NCBI GenBank assembly: GCA_019648995.1
Contig: BLXT01001432.1
Location: 139,379-168,926, forward strand
DNA length: 29,548 nucleotides
Direction of reading: 5' to 3'
Source of the DNA: Plakobranchus ocellatus
Taxonomy: Eukaryota > Mollusca > Gastropoda > Plakobranchidae
In this document: positions 11,269 to 22,300 of the stretch, piece by piece
Numbering within the stretch: position 1 is the stretch's first letter
How the letters are laid out: each line of letters begins with the position of its first letter
Position numbers and translations under genes: made by a program
The notes under the pieces: model-generated
Told to the model about the DNA's origin: nothing
Seen by the model: the letters and a program-made list of their open reading frames with translations, nothing else
Databases searched by the model: none

Positions 11269-12280
11269 TGACATCAAGTATTTTTAATGACGTGAAAATA
11301 TAACACAAATTCCTTACATCTAGTAGATCTACAGATCATGAAAAATCTAGATCCACTCAGATCTAGTAACGTTGATCGTACACTTGATTTTAGGTCTATC
11401 TGTGATAATCTATTGTACTTTTACTATCGATTATGACAAAGGAAATGTGTACATGCTTGACGTGCCGAGAATGTATACGCTCGGATATAGTGGTCTCACA
11501 AAATGAGTCGAGTTGCGGGTCTGGATCTCTGATATCAAATCAAAATATTAATGAAAAGAAGTAAAAATCCCAAATGCTATCCAAAAGTTTAAAGCATGTC
11601 TATACAAAGTTTTTCCCACAAAGATAACTGAGTAGTTTTCACCCCTCTAGATAATGGTTTTCATTTAAAGTCATTCATGCAAAACCACAACTCTACTCAT
11701 TTTGTGGATCAAATTTATAGCCTCGGCCAGTTGAGTTGTTCTAGATTGTTTTACGTCCCCTAAGCTTTTACGGGAAACTTATGCGGAGATCGATCAGTTG
11801 AGAGTGTTTATTTATTTATTTATTTTTTTTTTTACTGTGGTCCAATTTAGGATTATTCCAAAGCTCTTCTGGCCATTTTAGCTTTTCAGTCGTGAAATCT
11901 CTAGAAGCCAAAATAAAAAAAAAAATACATGGGAAAAGGGTTACTCATTCTAACGGATGCTGCAAAGCTAAACTGAGACTCCCCTTAAGCTGTTGGAAAC
12001 GTTTTGTTTTGGCTGTGATGTGATTCAGAAATGGATAATCTTCACGAAAATGTTAAAATCAGAAAATCGATAGGGTAGTCGAAATTCCCGATTTTTTCAA
12101 TAGGGGCAATTGCAGTGTCTTGCCTTAAGTCTGAGGATACACGTGCAGAAAAGAGATACATAACAGTGCTCGAGGATTCAGAGGATCCAGCATCTAGATC
12201 CATTCAGCCCCAACTAATGAACGAAAATATAAAGCTAACCAAATTAAATATAAAAAAAAACAGTCACAAACTAAAAAATT

Positions 12281-12359
12281 CTATCAAACCAACACATTTT
12301 TATAATATGAAAAACGTTTCGCCTTTATTGGCTTCATCAGTTACTTTTCAATAAGATAG
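12281..12359 (-). ncRNA. Hammerhead-ribozyme-like motif
   Basis: On the minus strand CTGATGA (plus 12334-12340) is followed by a GCC/GGC hairpin with a six-base loop and then GAAAC. These are the core blocks of a hammerhead ribozyme in the right order. After GAAA, seven bases (CGTTTTT) can pair with AAAAATG across an eight-base loop (plus 12295-12316). Outside the core, CTATC and GATAG can close a further stem (12355-12359 with 12281-12285), with an internal loop between. Hammerheads of this kind are known in Penelope-like retroelements, retrozymes and some SINEs. The core and cleavage site are not a perfect consensus match in my hand fold, so this may be a relic or chance. It starts about 120 bp past the recognisable 3' end of a LINE relic on the same strand. 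Confidence 0.4.
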
Positions 12360-12477
12360 ACATAACGACTGTGGTGATTAGTTGCAGTACATGAACACTT
12401 CTTCCTCTTTAGGTACCTTGTCTAGAAGATACATTGGCGATCAGTTAACCTCATAAAATTGTTGTTGCTATCATTCC

Positions 12478-12998
12478 CTATTGCCCATGGCTCTAGTTTT
12501 TCTCTGCGTACCTCTACTGCGTTTGCCTTCAATCTTCCCAGTGATTGCTAAGTGTTCTAACCCCCTGTGTCGGCAAATATGATAAAAAAAAATTGCGATT
12601 GCTACTCTCTTATGGTTTTAATTGGTGATCGCACATGATTAGCTTCTTTCGCTACCAGTTCACTGGACTTTTTTCTGTCCATGATAACCTCATAATTCTT
12701 TTGATAAACCACATCTCTATTGCTTCTAGTTTCCTGTGTGTTTCATTGATTATTGTTAATTACCATACATATATGTTTTCAAGACTCTTATTTTATTTCC
12801 CCTACTTATGTTTCTGTTTGCCAGTATTGGTTTCATTTTTTGGAATTTATCTTTTGCCATGGCTATTCTTTTACTTATTTCACTTGTGCAAAATATTTGA
12901 TTTGAGTTTTTCGATTCTTTAATTTTTTTCGCCTTTGCTAACAAGGTTGCTTTGGGTTTGGAGGATTTCGTTGACATTGCCATGCGTTCGGTTTTTAC
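12478..12998 (-). mobile_element. Decayed LINE, 3' part of reverse transcriptase ORF
   Basis: Three stretches on the minus strand lie in the expected order of the C-terminal half of a LINE endonuclease/reverse-transcriptase polyprotein. The first is KTERMAMS...ISKRIAMAKDKFQKMKPILANRN (about 12998-12771). The second is KLEAIEMWFIKRIMRLSWTE (within 12735-12655). The third is RGLEHLAITGKIEGKRSRGTQRK (within 12582-12478). These blocks are familiar from many invertebrate LINEs; I cannot assign the clade. The stretches lie in different frames and the middle one runs into a stop, so the copy is dead. It is 5'-truncated: nothing of the endonuclease or the catalytic YxDD region was recognised upstream. 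Confidence 0.85.
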
Positions 12999-13140
12999 TT
13001 CTTTACATTCAGGCAGACCCTTTCTCTCGCTCTTATAACGTATTAGTCTTTCAGTAATTGAAGGGAAGTTATTCTTATCTTCTGGCACCCAAACAGTTAT
13101 TCTTGTCTTGAGCCCCTAGAAACAGAAACTTAAAAATCGT

Positions 13141-13310
13141 TAATTTCAATTTTGAGTCTAGATATCTAGACTCTAGATTCTAGATCTAGATCTGTTAATT
13201 AAATCTGCTACTAATATTAACTATCCTCTAGACTATCATGCATATACAATACACGGCAATAAATCTGCGAACAGCCGTAAGACTACACAGATCTAGATTC
13301 TAGATCTTGA
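13141..13310. repeat. Cluster of CTAGATCT palindromic words
   Basis: TCTAGATATCTAGA is a perfect 14-bp palindrome at 13157-13170. It is followed by overlapping CTAGATTCTAGATCTAGATCT (13173-13193) and again by AGATCTAGATTCTAGATCT (13290-13308). No gene lies here. Confidence 0.8.
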
Positions 13311-13510
13311 AAAAAAAAATGTAGTTAGACATGCAGGAGGCCAATGGCACCACGATTTTGTCACTTAAAGAAGCAATGCACAAACTGTGCTGAAAAAATT
13401 TTTTAAAAACAACCCCAAAAAACTACGATTTAGACTTGAATTGGACCAGATTCAGCCTGTAAAAAAGGAGAGCTTAGGTAAATATTTAGGCCTACTTTTC
13501 CATGAGCCTA

Positions 13511-13518
13511 CAATTACC
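13511..13518. repeat. Left target site duplication of the MITE
   Basis: CAATTACC, identical to 13806-13813 on the other side of the inverted-repeat element. Confidence 0.85.
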
Positions 13519-13805
13519 GGCGCTTTTTCGTTTGTTCCCTCCCCGACTTTTATATATTAGTCTAGGCCTAGAGATTCTAGATCTAACTAGTCTATATTAT
13601 CCGACAGGAGCAAACGAAAAAAGTGTTAAATTGTGTAGATTTTGTGTGAAAATAATAATGTTTTCATTATAACTTGGCCTGCGACCTCTTCATTTCTTCA
13701 ATGGATTAGGAAGATAGAGCAAGATCGAATAATATAGAATAGATCTAGCTAGAATCTAGATCTAGGCCTATATAAAAAGTCGGGGTGGGAACAAACGAAA
13801 GCGCC
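13519..13805. mobile_element. MITE with ~85-bp inverted repeats and 8-bp TSD
   Basis: A 287-bp non-autonomous DNA transposon. The left arm starts GGCGCTTTTTCGTTTGTTCCC and the right arm, read in reverse complement, starts GGCGCTTTCGTTTGTTCCC. The arms continue to match with small gaps for about 85 bp (CCCCGACTTTT, AGGCCTAGA, CTATATTAT). The middle, about 13606-13721, is unique AT-rich DNA with no frame. CAATTACC stands directly outside both ends (13511-13518 and 13806-13813), a perfect 8-bp target site duplication. That size fits hAT, P or Merlin-type transposases. The GGCGC terminus does not match the usual hAT CAGGG/CAGTG end, so the superfamily is open. The arm differences suggest a copy that is not very young. 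Confidence 0.88.
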
Positions 13806-13813
13806 CAATTACC
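13806..13813. repeat. Right target site duplication of the MITE
   Basis: CAATTACC, identical to 13511-13518. Together they define both ends of the element to the base. Confidence 0.85.
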
Positions 13814-15689
13814 AACCGTAGGAAAGTTTGTGGGCAAATTAAATGTAAATGTGGCTCTAACTCCTAACTTTAATTGATTATTTCTATCAAGAATGAGTGG
13901 GGCTTATAGGAGGGTTTCAGTTGCAGGGAACCTTTGATGTAGTCATGGTGACATAGCTCATTATTTTTACTGCACTTTTTATATTATCTTAGTAATTTGT
14001 TGTGATCTGAACAATTAGAATTGCAGTGTGCTTTTTATATTTTTGTCCCTTTCAAATAAAATTATTACTATAGTAAGTTTCCTCAACAAACAAAAGCTAT
14101 GTTTTATATTAGCCTTCATTTTGGCAAATAATAATTTAACATGTCTGATTTACACCTAGCCAAAATTCTTTGTTCACAAAAAAATGCAAATTCCACAAGT
14201 CACAAGCAAGTCACTGTGCTTCAATTTTGGCATAAGCATTTACTTTTGAAAAATTAACAAAATGAAAATGTGTTCTATTTCTTAATTTATTTTGATGAAA
14301 TGCCAGTTTGAATCTATTAATATATTCAAAACTCAGCGTATTTTCAATGTGATAACTTAATAAAACAGATCTTGTTCTACCGATTACAATGATATATATC
14401 ACTTGCAATTTGGCATAGGCCTGGTTTATGCCAAACTCATAACATAGTGACAATATGGCACATCACTTTTAGCCTTAATTCCTTACTAAATATGGATGTT
14501 TTTCTGGATTGTTATCATCAAAAGACACAATTGTTATAGGTGTGAGTAAGACAAGTGTCTTTCGAGGGTTCCTTTCTTGCTCTCTGCACCTTCTGTCGTA
14601 TATTTGTTTCATAATGTTTAATTTATGTTGCAGTCTCTTCCAGCCTCAAAATTTGGGAATGATTGCATTGAAGAAAAGGATAAAGGAGAAAGTATAGAGA
14701 CAAGCAGGAGAAAATGAAAAAAAATTCTTTCTTTCAATGATTCCTTGATGCTGATATCCTTCCTGCTGTGCTACTCAGTTTCTTTGTTAAAAAAATCAAG
14801 TAGCAATGTTGAGGTTTCTTTCAATGAATACTATTGCTTTACTTCATCTGGTCATTGATTTGTAAGGACTTTCTTTAAAAAGTAAATTGTGAATTGGTAA
14901 AATATCCATCAGTGTAATTCTAATTCCTTAACCTCTCACCAGTCCCAGTATACATGTAGTATTGTAAAAGCATGGAGAGCTTAAAGTACTCATTACAAAA
15001 TAATACAGGACCACAAAAAAAGCTCTCCCTAGATAAAAAGGAAGACCTACATTCTTCTTTCTAGATATCCAGTTTCCATAAAAATATACCAAGAAAGTGC
15101 TTTGCCTTTATCCAGTTTAAGTAAATGTCTGTCATACTCTATCCTGAGTCAAAGTTATGACGTATCATTAAATACACCATTTTATAGAAGAAAGTAATCT
15201 TGACCTGAAATACACAAATAAGTAACAAAGATATTAATGTCTGATTGGCCATTACAAGTTTGTATTGTTATGGAGAATAATGAAAGATGCTACAAATATT
15301 TATAAATGAAAGCTCAAAATCATCACATCATAATGCATTGTTGGTACCCAACAAAAATTACATTCTCCATAGGGCTTTATTTCAAGGGTCATAGATTATC
15401 TTAAGTCAAATAAGGCTGTTCAGCAGCAAATATTTATTAAAGATTGATAAAAATTTATGTGGCATATAATTGTGTCAGTACTAGTATTAGTCAATTTTGG
15501 TCAAAATCTTTGGAAAAAAAATCCAACTGAGACCACATAGAGTAATGAAATGCATTCTTGTAGGCCACAAAGTAGACTGAATCTAGTCAATAAAGATAGA
15601 ATAGAGAGCCTGATTTACGCTAAACTGTTTCTTGAACATGATAAAATACATATTTTTTAAAGCCTAAGTTGTTTTATATATGAGTGTAT
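13814..15689. other. Divergent spacer, middle part; no gene recognised
   Basis: AT-rich DNA. It holds one perfect small hairpin (TTTGGCATA and TATGCCAAA, 14409-14435). The short open frames at 14211-14453 (minus) and 14509-14697 (plus) match nothing I know. Confidence 0.55.
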
Positions 15690-15950
15690 AATAATGTGTT
15701 GGGAAACCAGGAGTAGGGTCCTAATTCTGATTGTTCTTGACATTCAATAATTTAAGGTAGTTTGCCATTGCTTTCCTGGCTGCCTTTACTACATTTCTTG
15801 AGTGCTAAGAGACTTACCTACCTATTTAGTTCTGGGTGGACACGGGATACAATGAAAATTTGATTTGGCCTGATTGGGATTTGAGCCTTGGGATTAGGAT
15901 TTGAATCCCGGTCCTCTCGGTCAATAGCCAACTACTCTACTAGATGAACC
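15690..15950 (-). mobile_element. Second tRNA-derived SINE, diverged
   Basis: On the minus strand a box A-like TAGTAGAGTAGTTGG (plus about 15929-15943) is followed by ACCGAGAGGACC and a box B-like GGATTCAAATCC (plus about 15899-15910). A body of about 200 bp follows, running to near 15690. The promoter spacing and the body after box B fit a tRNA-derived SINE. Its sequence differs from the SINE at 168-353, so it is another family. The ends are approximate and no target duplication was found. Confidence 0.6.
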
Positions 15951-18375
15951 ACCACTCAACAATCAACTTACTTCTACTTCTTCAAAGTTTCCTTAAATCT
16001 TGGAAAAAATAATGTAACTTGTATTCATAGTGCTTAAGACCTTAATCAGTTGTGACTCAAGGGAGATTGCTATGTGATGCTTAGAAGCTAGTGCTAAACT
16101 GATTGTATACTCACTAAAGGCATTGCCATGGCAGCATGTGATCTCTTGGATGTTTTGTAATAGAGCATTGGTTGCCAATCTTTATCCGAACCTTTTTAAA
16201 AAATTTGACTTGATTCAATGTTTAATTGGACATAGCTAACAAAACACTTCAAATCATTTCTTTATTGAAAATGTCTAAGTTTTGGGAAATTTTCTTGCCA
16301 CTCTGGCCTTCTATTGACCAACTTACATTGAAAAGTTTAACCACATCTTTACTATGATCTCTTTTGCCTAAAGTTTGCAAGTTACATATAACAGGTTTTT
16401 ATTTTCTCTACAGAGGTAATTTCATTATTTTGTGTTGCATTGCCACAAAATGAGATGTTTTGCAGAAGAATCAGCCATGGGAAAATAGGTTTGATACTTC
16501 CCAGAGATCAGATTTTAGACAGCAAGTTTTTCCTAATGGTTATAATGAAGTTTGGACACTGAAAGTTAATGTTTCTGACTAGTGCATCAATATTTATAAT
16601 TTTTGTTCTTGCTGCAAAGCATCTCATTTTTTGGTGCCACTACAATTTCAGTTTTCTGTGACATGCTAGAAATTTGTGTGATAAAACAATAAGAAAAACA
16701 AGTAGTTTGAAACTGGTTTAGTGACAGGATGCTAGGCAATACCCTCTTCTTGCTGTCTTTAATGCCAAAGGAGGATCCATGAGTAATTTATGTGATATAT
16801 TAAAACCATATCCTTTGTAGGGCAGAGACCTTCGAAAAAAGATGTGATCCACCTGAAGCGGAAAAAATGTAATGGTATGATTGGGCAATTCCCCGAGAAT
16901 TGTTTTGTCTTAGGATGGCCAGGAAAATTTGGTTTCATTTCATTGATAGCTCAATGTTTCAAGGATGTTTGTGCTACATCTGTCCAAACCAGATATAAAC
17001 AATTTGCTGAAGCTTTAAGAAATATTTTTTGCTGCAGACACATTTTGAGGCTTGATGTTTGCATCTACTGAAACAGAAATACAAGAGAATAAAGTCAAGG
17101 AAATTTTTTTTTTTTGCGATTGGTGAATGAGTGTGGAAAATATGTACCTTGGGAAAAAGTGAACGATGGGTACGTTTATCAACAAAATTACCTCTTGCTT
17201 GGTATGTGATTTGGTAGAAGGACATTGCAAAGTTAGCTGAAGTTCCAATGTATGAGAGGTCATGCCCTCAAGATGCCCATGGGATAAATTATTTTGATCA
17301 CAGCTTTGAATGAATATCTTCTGTACAGTACAATAATAAATCTTTTTGATCTGATAGCTTCTATAAGCTTTGGTAGCCTCACAGTGTTAGTGGCTTGGGC
17401 CGAAAGTAATGAATTACCAAATATGCTTTGGAATTACTGCCAACGTTTATAAAGAAAAGAATCTTATAAAACTGTCAAACACTGTTTTCATTTTATTTCG
17501 ATATTTCACTATGGGCATCACATTCATTTATCAACTTGAAAATCATCATAACTTTTTCATAATTATTATGATAATCATCTTTACCCCCATTACACAATTA
17601 ATTTAGAAGACCGTCATTGTCATTATTTCCATGATCATCATTTGATGATTGCTATTAAAAAGTCTCCCCCCACCAAAAAAACCCCCTAAAAAATAAGAGT
17701 TTGGCGAAGGTAGTGGGTGGTCATTTTTTGTGTGTGTGGGGGGGAAAGGGAAGAGGGAATCTGTCTAGAGTGACAAAGGCAATTAATCTTTGCTAGTGTA
17801 TGAGCGCAGATGAGATAACATGAATAGGATGGTTTCAGGGTTTTGTGCACATTAAGTCCAAAAGATGAAGTGTACAAAGACACATAACTAAACACCCGTG
17901 AGAACAGGCTTTGGGCAGCGCATTTTGTGTATTATGTTTGCATGCAAGGGTATGTGACTTTATTATTATACACAATTGTGGCTGTTGGTTTTCTTTATTT
18001 TTCTCCTTAATATGATTGATTGCATTCTCTGTTAGTGTTAACAACTTGTGTGCCTAGCTTTACTTAATTCTCTCAGCTTTCTCCATTTAATTTTGCCTTG
18101 TGTATAAATTAATTTCATTTCTTACTGTTTCTAATTGTCTGTCGTTCACTCGATCTAGTAATCCATCTTTTTAAACATTTTTTTTTCTGTCTAATGATTT
18201 TATCAATCTATGTAGCTGTCTATCTTTATTAATTTATTTGAGTTTTCTAATTATTCATCTATAGCTATGCCAATCAATCTTTCTACCTATCTATCTTTCC
18301 ATCTTCCAGCGTGTTATCAGTTTTTGTACTCGCCTCCTTCTCTTTCTCCATATCTCTCTCTTTCTTTTTTTAACC

Positions 18376-18417
<42 letters not shown>

Positions 18418-19149
18418 AACTTTCTATCATCTCTCTGCCACTGAAGCTATTTATTTAATTATTATTTATCTAGTTATCTATATATCTCTAACTCTCATTC
18501 TCAGATTTGCACTCCCTTTCTGACTTAAACCAAATAAAGAAAAATCAGATGAGAAAGAAAATAGCTTGTTTGAACAGCTCATTTGATTACGGATCTAGTG
18601 ACAAAGATGGAAAAAAACAGAATTTTGGTTTGATAGATAGAAAGGCCAAGCTGGAATAATTTGCAAAGTGTCAGTGTTAAAGAGCGGCCAATGCAAAAAA
18701 AAAAAAAGGCAATTAACTCTAAGGCTATGGGAATAATTTTGCAAAATCCCGGTTCTGACAATTTGGAATTTCAGAAACTGTAAAGCTTTTTTTCCGGTTG
18801 TTTCAAGTTGGAAAAAATTTCAGCCACTGGCCACATGACAGCATGCATATATATATTTTTTTTACTTCGGACGAGCAAAGAATATGATGCCTTTAAAGCC
18901 AAGCTTTTTCTAAGTTTGAGAAAAGTACTATCATGAAATACAGATTCATATTTCGTTCTATGAAATGTTGCGAGCTTTACATATAATTTTTCTCTTTGAA
19001 TTTCCTTAGAAAGAATGTTGAAAGAGTATGAATACTACTATCTAGAAGGAAGTTAACTTTGCAACATAGCATTTTTTTTACATCTGTATTTTTTTACATG
19101 GCAGCAAATAGGACACTTGCTTGTCCTGGATTATTCAATTTGCACCAAA
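15951..19149. other. Divergent spacer, right part, upstream of KLHDC2
   Basis: AT-rich DNA that probably carries the KLHDC2 promoter and perhaps 5' UTR exons; neither can be placed. It contains a (TC)17 repeat, several TATCTATC patches near 18200-18300 and a G-rich stretch (17731-17756). The plus-strand frame 16844-17071 has no family match. Confidence 0.55.
18379..18412. repeat. (TC)17 microsatellite
   Basis: An uninterrupted TC run about 0.75 kb upstream of the KLHDC2 start codon, within a wider T/C-rich stretch. Confidence 0.95.
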
Positions 19150-19311
19150 ATGGAATCAAAGCAATTGTCCACTTTCCCATCATGGAAAAAAGTCAGGCAG
19201 TTTTCACCAAGTGGAGAATCTCTAAACATGGACGACATTTACTGCTCAGAAAGAGTTGGTCACATGGCTTCTTGCATAATGGGTGAACTTCTTGTATGGG
19301 GAGGTTTTCAA
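19150..19311 (+). CDS. KLHDC2: KLHDC2 exon 1
   Basis: 54 codons from ATG to a phase-0 donor CAA|GTAAGT. It carries the first kelch half (ERVGHMAS, LLVWGGF). The 40 residues before it are not conserved. A 5' UTR of unknown extent precedes it. Confidence 0.88.
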
Positions 19312-22300
19312 GTAAGTTTTTTCTAATTTTATAAATGTGTGAAAGTGAATGTGTCCTGATTTTGGTGAAAGTCTAAAATGGTATAATTTTTATAACTGAC
19401 TTGCTTGTAAAGATATTTCTGAAATCGAAATATTTTGTTTTATTAGAATAATGAATTAAGGCATAATTAATTTACTCATTGAATGGTGAACAATGATGTG
19501 AAAAGTATTTGCTTATTTGGCATTTGTTCCTCATGATTATCCATTTTTTGTGTGTCCACAGGATCAAAGTATTGGCTCTGGCTACTGTTTAAATACATCT
19601 TTGTGGAATTACAACATGGATATGGACCGATGGTAGTGAATTTTTGTGTCTATTTCCATTCTTTGTAATTGTGGCTTGAAAAATTTTGCACTCAATTTTC
19701 TAACAACAAAAGCATACAAATTAATCTTTGTAATTTTTTTGTTTTTGTTTTTTTGTTCTGTTAATTTGCAAGTTAGTCTATTGTTCCCCTGTTTTACATC
19801 TTGACTCTGATAATTAATAAAAGCTGATGAATAATTACATTCATAATGAAACAGCATTTATCCTCATTGTCTTGTGCATCTATGTCAATAAGACATAATA
19901 GGTAGATGTTAAAAGCACCCAGGACTTGAATATTCTTAAGCAGCGCAACTTGTGGATATTGGAATCAAGAACATTATCAACAACATAATTTTTTTTTCTA
20001 ACGATGACATACAGAAATAAAAATGAAGACGTCTAGACCTACGGTAAAAAATGTAACCATGTGCAAGTTCATTTACTGGAGCTGTAGCTTTGAGTAGACT
20101 TAAGTTTCACCAGGAGGCTTTCTTGGGGCTGTCCAAATTTGATTGGGCAGTACCATTTTAATTTGACAAAGGATGACAGGCTTAATTTTAAGGCAGATCA
20201 ACCGCTCTCTTCAAATAGTTCCTTCATGCTCCGACCAAAAACAGCTATACTCATTTTTCATGCCACCTCTCCCCATACACCCCTTTCTCTCCTTTTTTAC
20301 ACAAATGCCTCTGAATTAACAGTACAGTTGCTTTTGCATCTGCTAGCTCTATCAGAACTAGATCTATTAATCTGATTTTCAGCTTCCTGCAGTCATAGCA
20401 GGGTAAACTTCACTTCAAAGGTTGCCATCCGCTGAGGCTTATGATTTTCATTTGTTCACTAATTCTCCTCTTTACTGCCTGGCCTCTCGTGTGCCCCAAC
20501 TCTCTCCCTCTCACATATGTTTCAATTTGCATTGGGGCCAGTTTCTACACCATCGCACAGTGTAATTTTTGCCGGTAGGCTAGCACCTATCAATACTTTC
20601 ATATAGTAGATCACCTAAAAGTAATAGCTTTCACTTGGTAAAGAATGCCAATCCCATCCATATGTCCCATCTCTCAGTTACATTATTTATCTTTGCCTCT
20701 ATGAAGTTGACTGCTGCCACAGGACCTTTTGGTTTTTTTCCCATTTTAAAAAATATTTTATTCAAACACAAATTCTTAGTCTCTGAAGCTATGTTAGGGT
20801 CCTGTTAGAAATGAATAAAGGCATTTTTGAAGTCCTTTATACACAGGCAGTCTTTATATATTTTATATAAGGCCTATGGAGGGGATTTAAAATGATCTCT
20901 TTGCATGCATAGTCCAGCTGTGGGGTGAATGTTGAAGATGAGCTCCACTGTGCTTTGACCTGAAATTAAAAAAAAATATTTAAAAACTGGTGGAGAATCA
21001 CCAAAGCAGCACCAAACATGGATTTTGCTTAATTTTTGATAATTGTTGAAATTATTCTGTGGCATACATTTAGTTTTTGTCGTCGAAGCCAGAATTTGTT
21101 TTATATTTGTAAGTGTCATACATCACATGCTTTTAGAAACATGTAAAAATTTTAAAGAGTTTTTGCATGAAATATTTAAGCAAGGATTTTCTACAAAAAC
21201 TAAGTAGCTTTCGAGTAAAGAAAAAATTACCCCCAGGTGTAAAATGATACATTAAAAGGCCCTTTTTCATTTCTCAAATGGCTAATGCAAGAGGATGACT
21301 TTTTACCTGCACTTTGCCTTTGAGCTGTCCAATGCCACCTACCTGTCCCTTTCTCTATAAGTTGCTAGCACACTCGACTTTTAAGAATTTTGTACACTTT
21401 ATACTTTTTTCTTCTTTGAGACACTTTGGGTGCTCATACTTGAAAGGTGTTAATACCCTATTCAAGCGCAAAGACCTATCAGAAAGAATTGTCTATCCAA
21501 TTTTATCAGATCAATACACACATTGTTTATTTGACCTTATCATATATATACTTATTAATGGGAGGGTTGAGAAGCAAGTATTTGCAATAACTATAATTTC
21601 CCATTCTAAAAAACAAGATTCAAAATCTAAGGTAGATTTAGATTCTTAGATATTTAAAATACAGTGGTGAAAAAAATCTGTTGCGCAAGAAGAAAAAAAA
21701 ATAAGCAAGTTTTTGTGGGACAGATTTTTAGATGTATACCATTGTATATCATTATATGGTCTTTTATATCATACTGTAAGCATACTTTTCTATCATTATC
21801 CATTGTGTAATCCCCTAATCATAAAGTATTTTCTTTTCTTTACTTTCAAACTATTTTTTTAGGTTCAGATATAAACCCTTCGGAACGGCCCCTCCGCCCA
21901 TGTCAGGTGCTTGTTGTGCAGTTGTTTGGCCTTTTTGGTACATTTTTTGTGGGCATGGTAATGCAGGCCAAGTGAACAATATATATAGACTTAATTTGCT
22001 GACATGCACCTGGGAAACAGTGATGCCTGAAGGAAACATAGTTTCTCCCAGGGACAAACTTGTATCCTGGGTCTTTGAGGACAGGCAAGTTTGAAACTTC
22101 CTTACCTTTTTTTTCAAAGCATTGTAAAAAAAATATTTAATACTTCATTATGCATGTTTCTTTATGTTGTTGTTCATTGCATTGTTGACTCTGCTGTATG
22201 TGCTAAGGAATTGAGAAAGAAAAAGCATTAGAAATATGACCTCTTCATTTTTGAAACTCCCTTCTAAATTAAGAGGATTGTGAAGTTTTCCAATAGATCT

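Larger units (their letters stand above)
8683..12280. other. Divergent spacer, left part; no gene recognised
   Basis: About 3.6 kb upstream of COA8 that must hold its promoter, although no core promoter motif could be placed. It contains a GC-richer stretch (about 10170-10520), a CA repeat (10322-10341), the word GTCGAACTAAG twice (10627-10637, 10759-10769), TAGGCCTAGGCCTA (10985-10998), a GATCTA array (11243-11268) and TTTATTTATTTATTT near 11810. The short open frames resemble no known protein. Confidence 0.6.

Noticed and set aside
12756-13088. A host gene of 110 residues on the minus strand
   Set aside because: Its second half is clear LINE reverse-transcriptase sequence and the match continues in other frames downstream.
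16844-17071. Plus-strand frame as an upstream KLHDC2 exon or separate gene
   Set aside because: No family resemblance and no convincing splice or start context.
19059-19286. 75-residue plus-strand frame starting upstream of KLHDC2 exon 1
   Set aside because: It is in a different frame from the conserved ERVGHMAS/LLVWGGF coding frame and has no family match.
21851-22117. Minus-strand open frames opposite KLHDC2 exon 3
   Set aside because: They are shadows of a well-supported coding exon.
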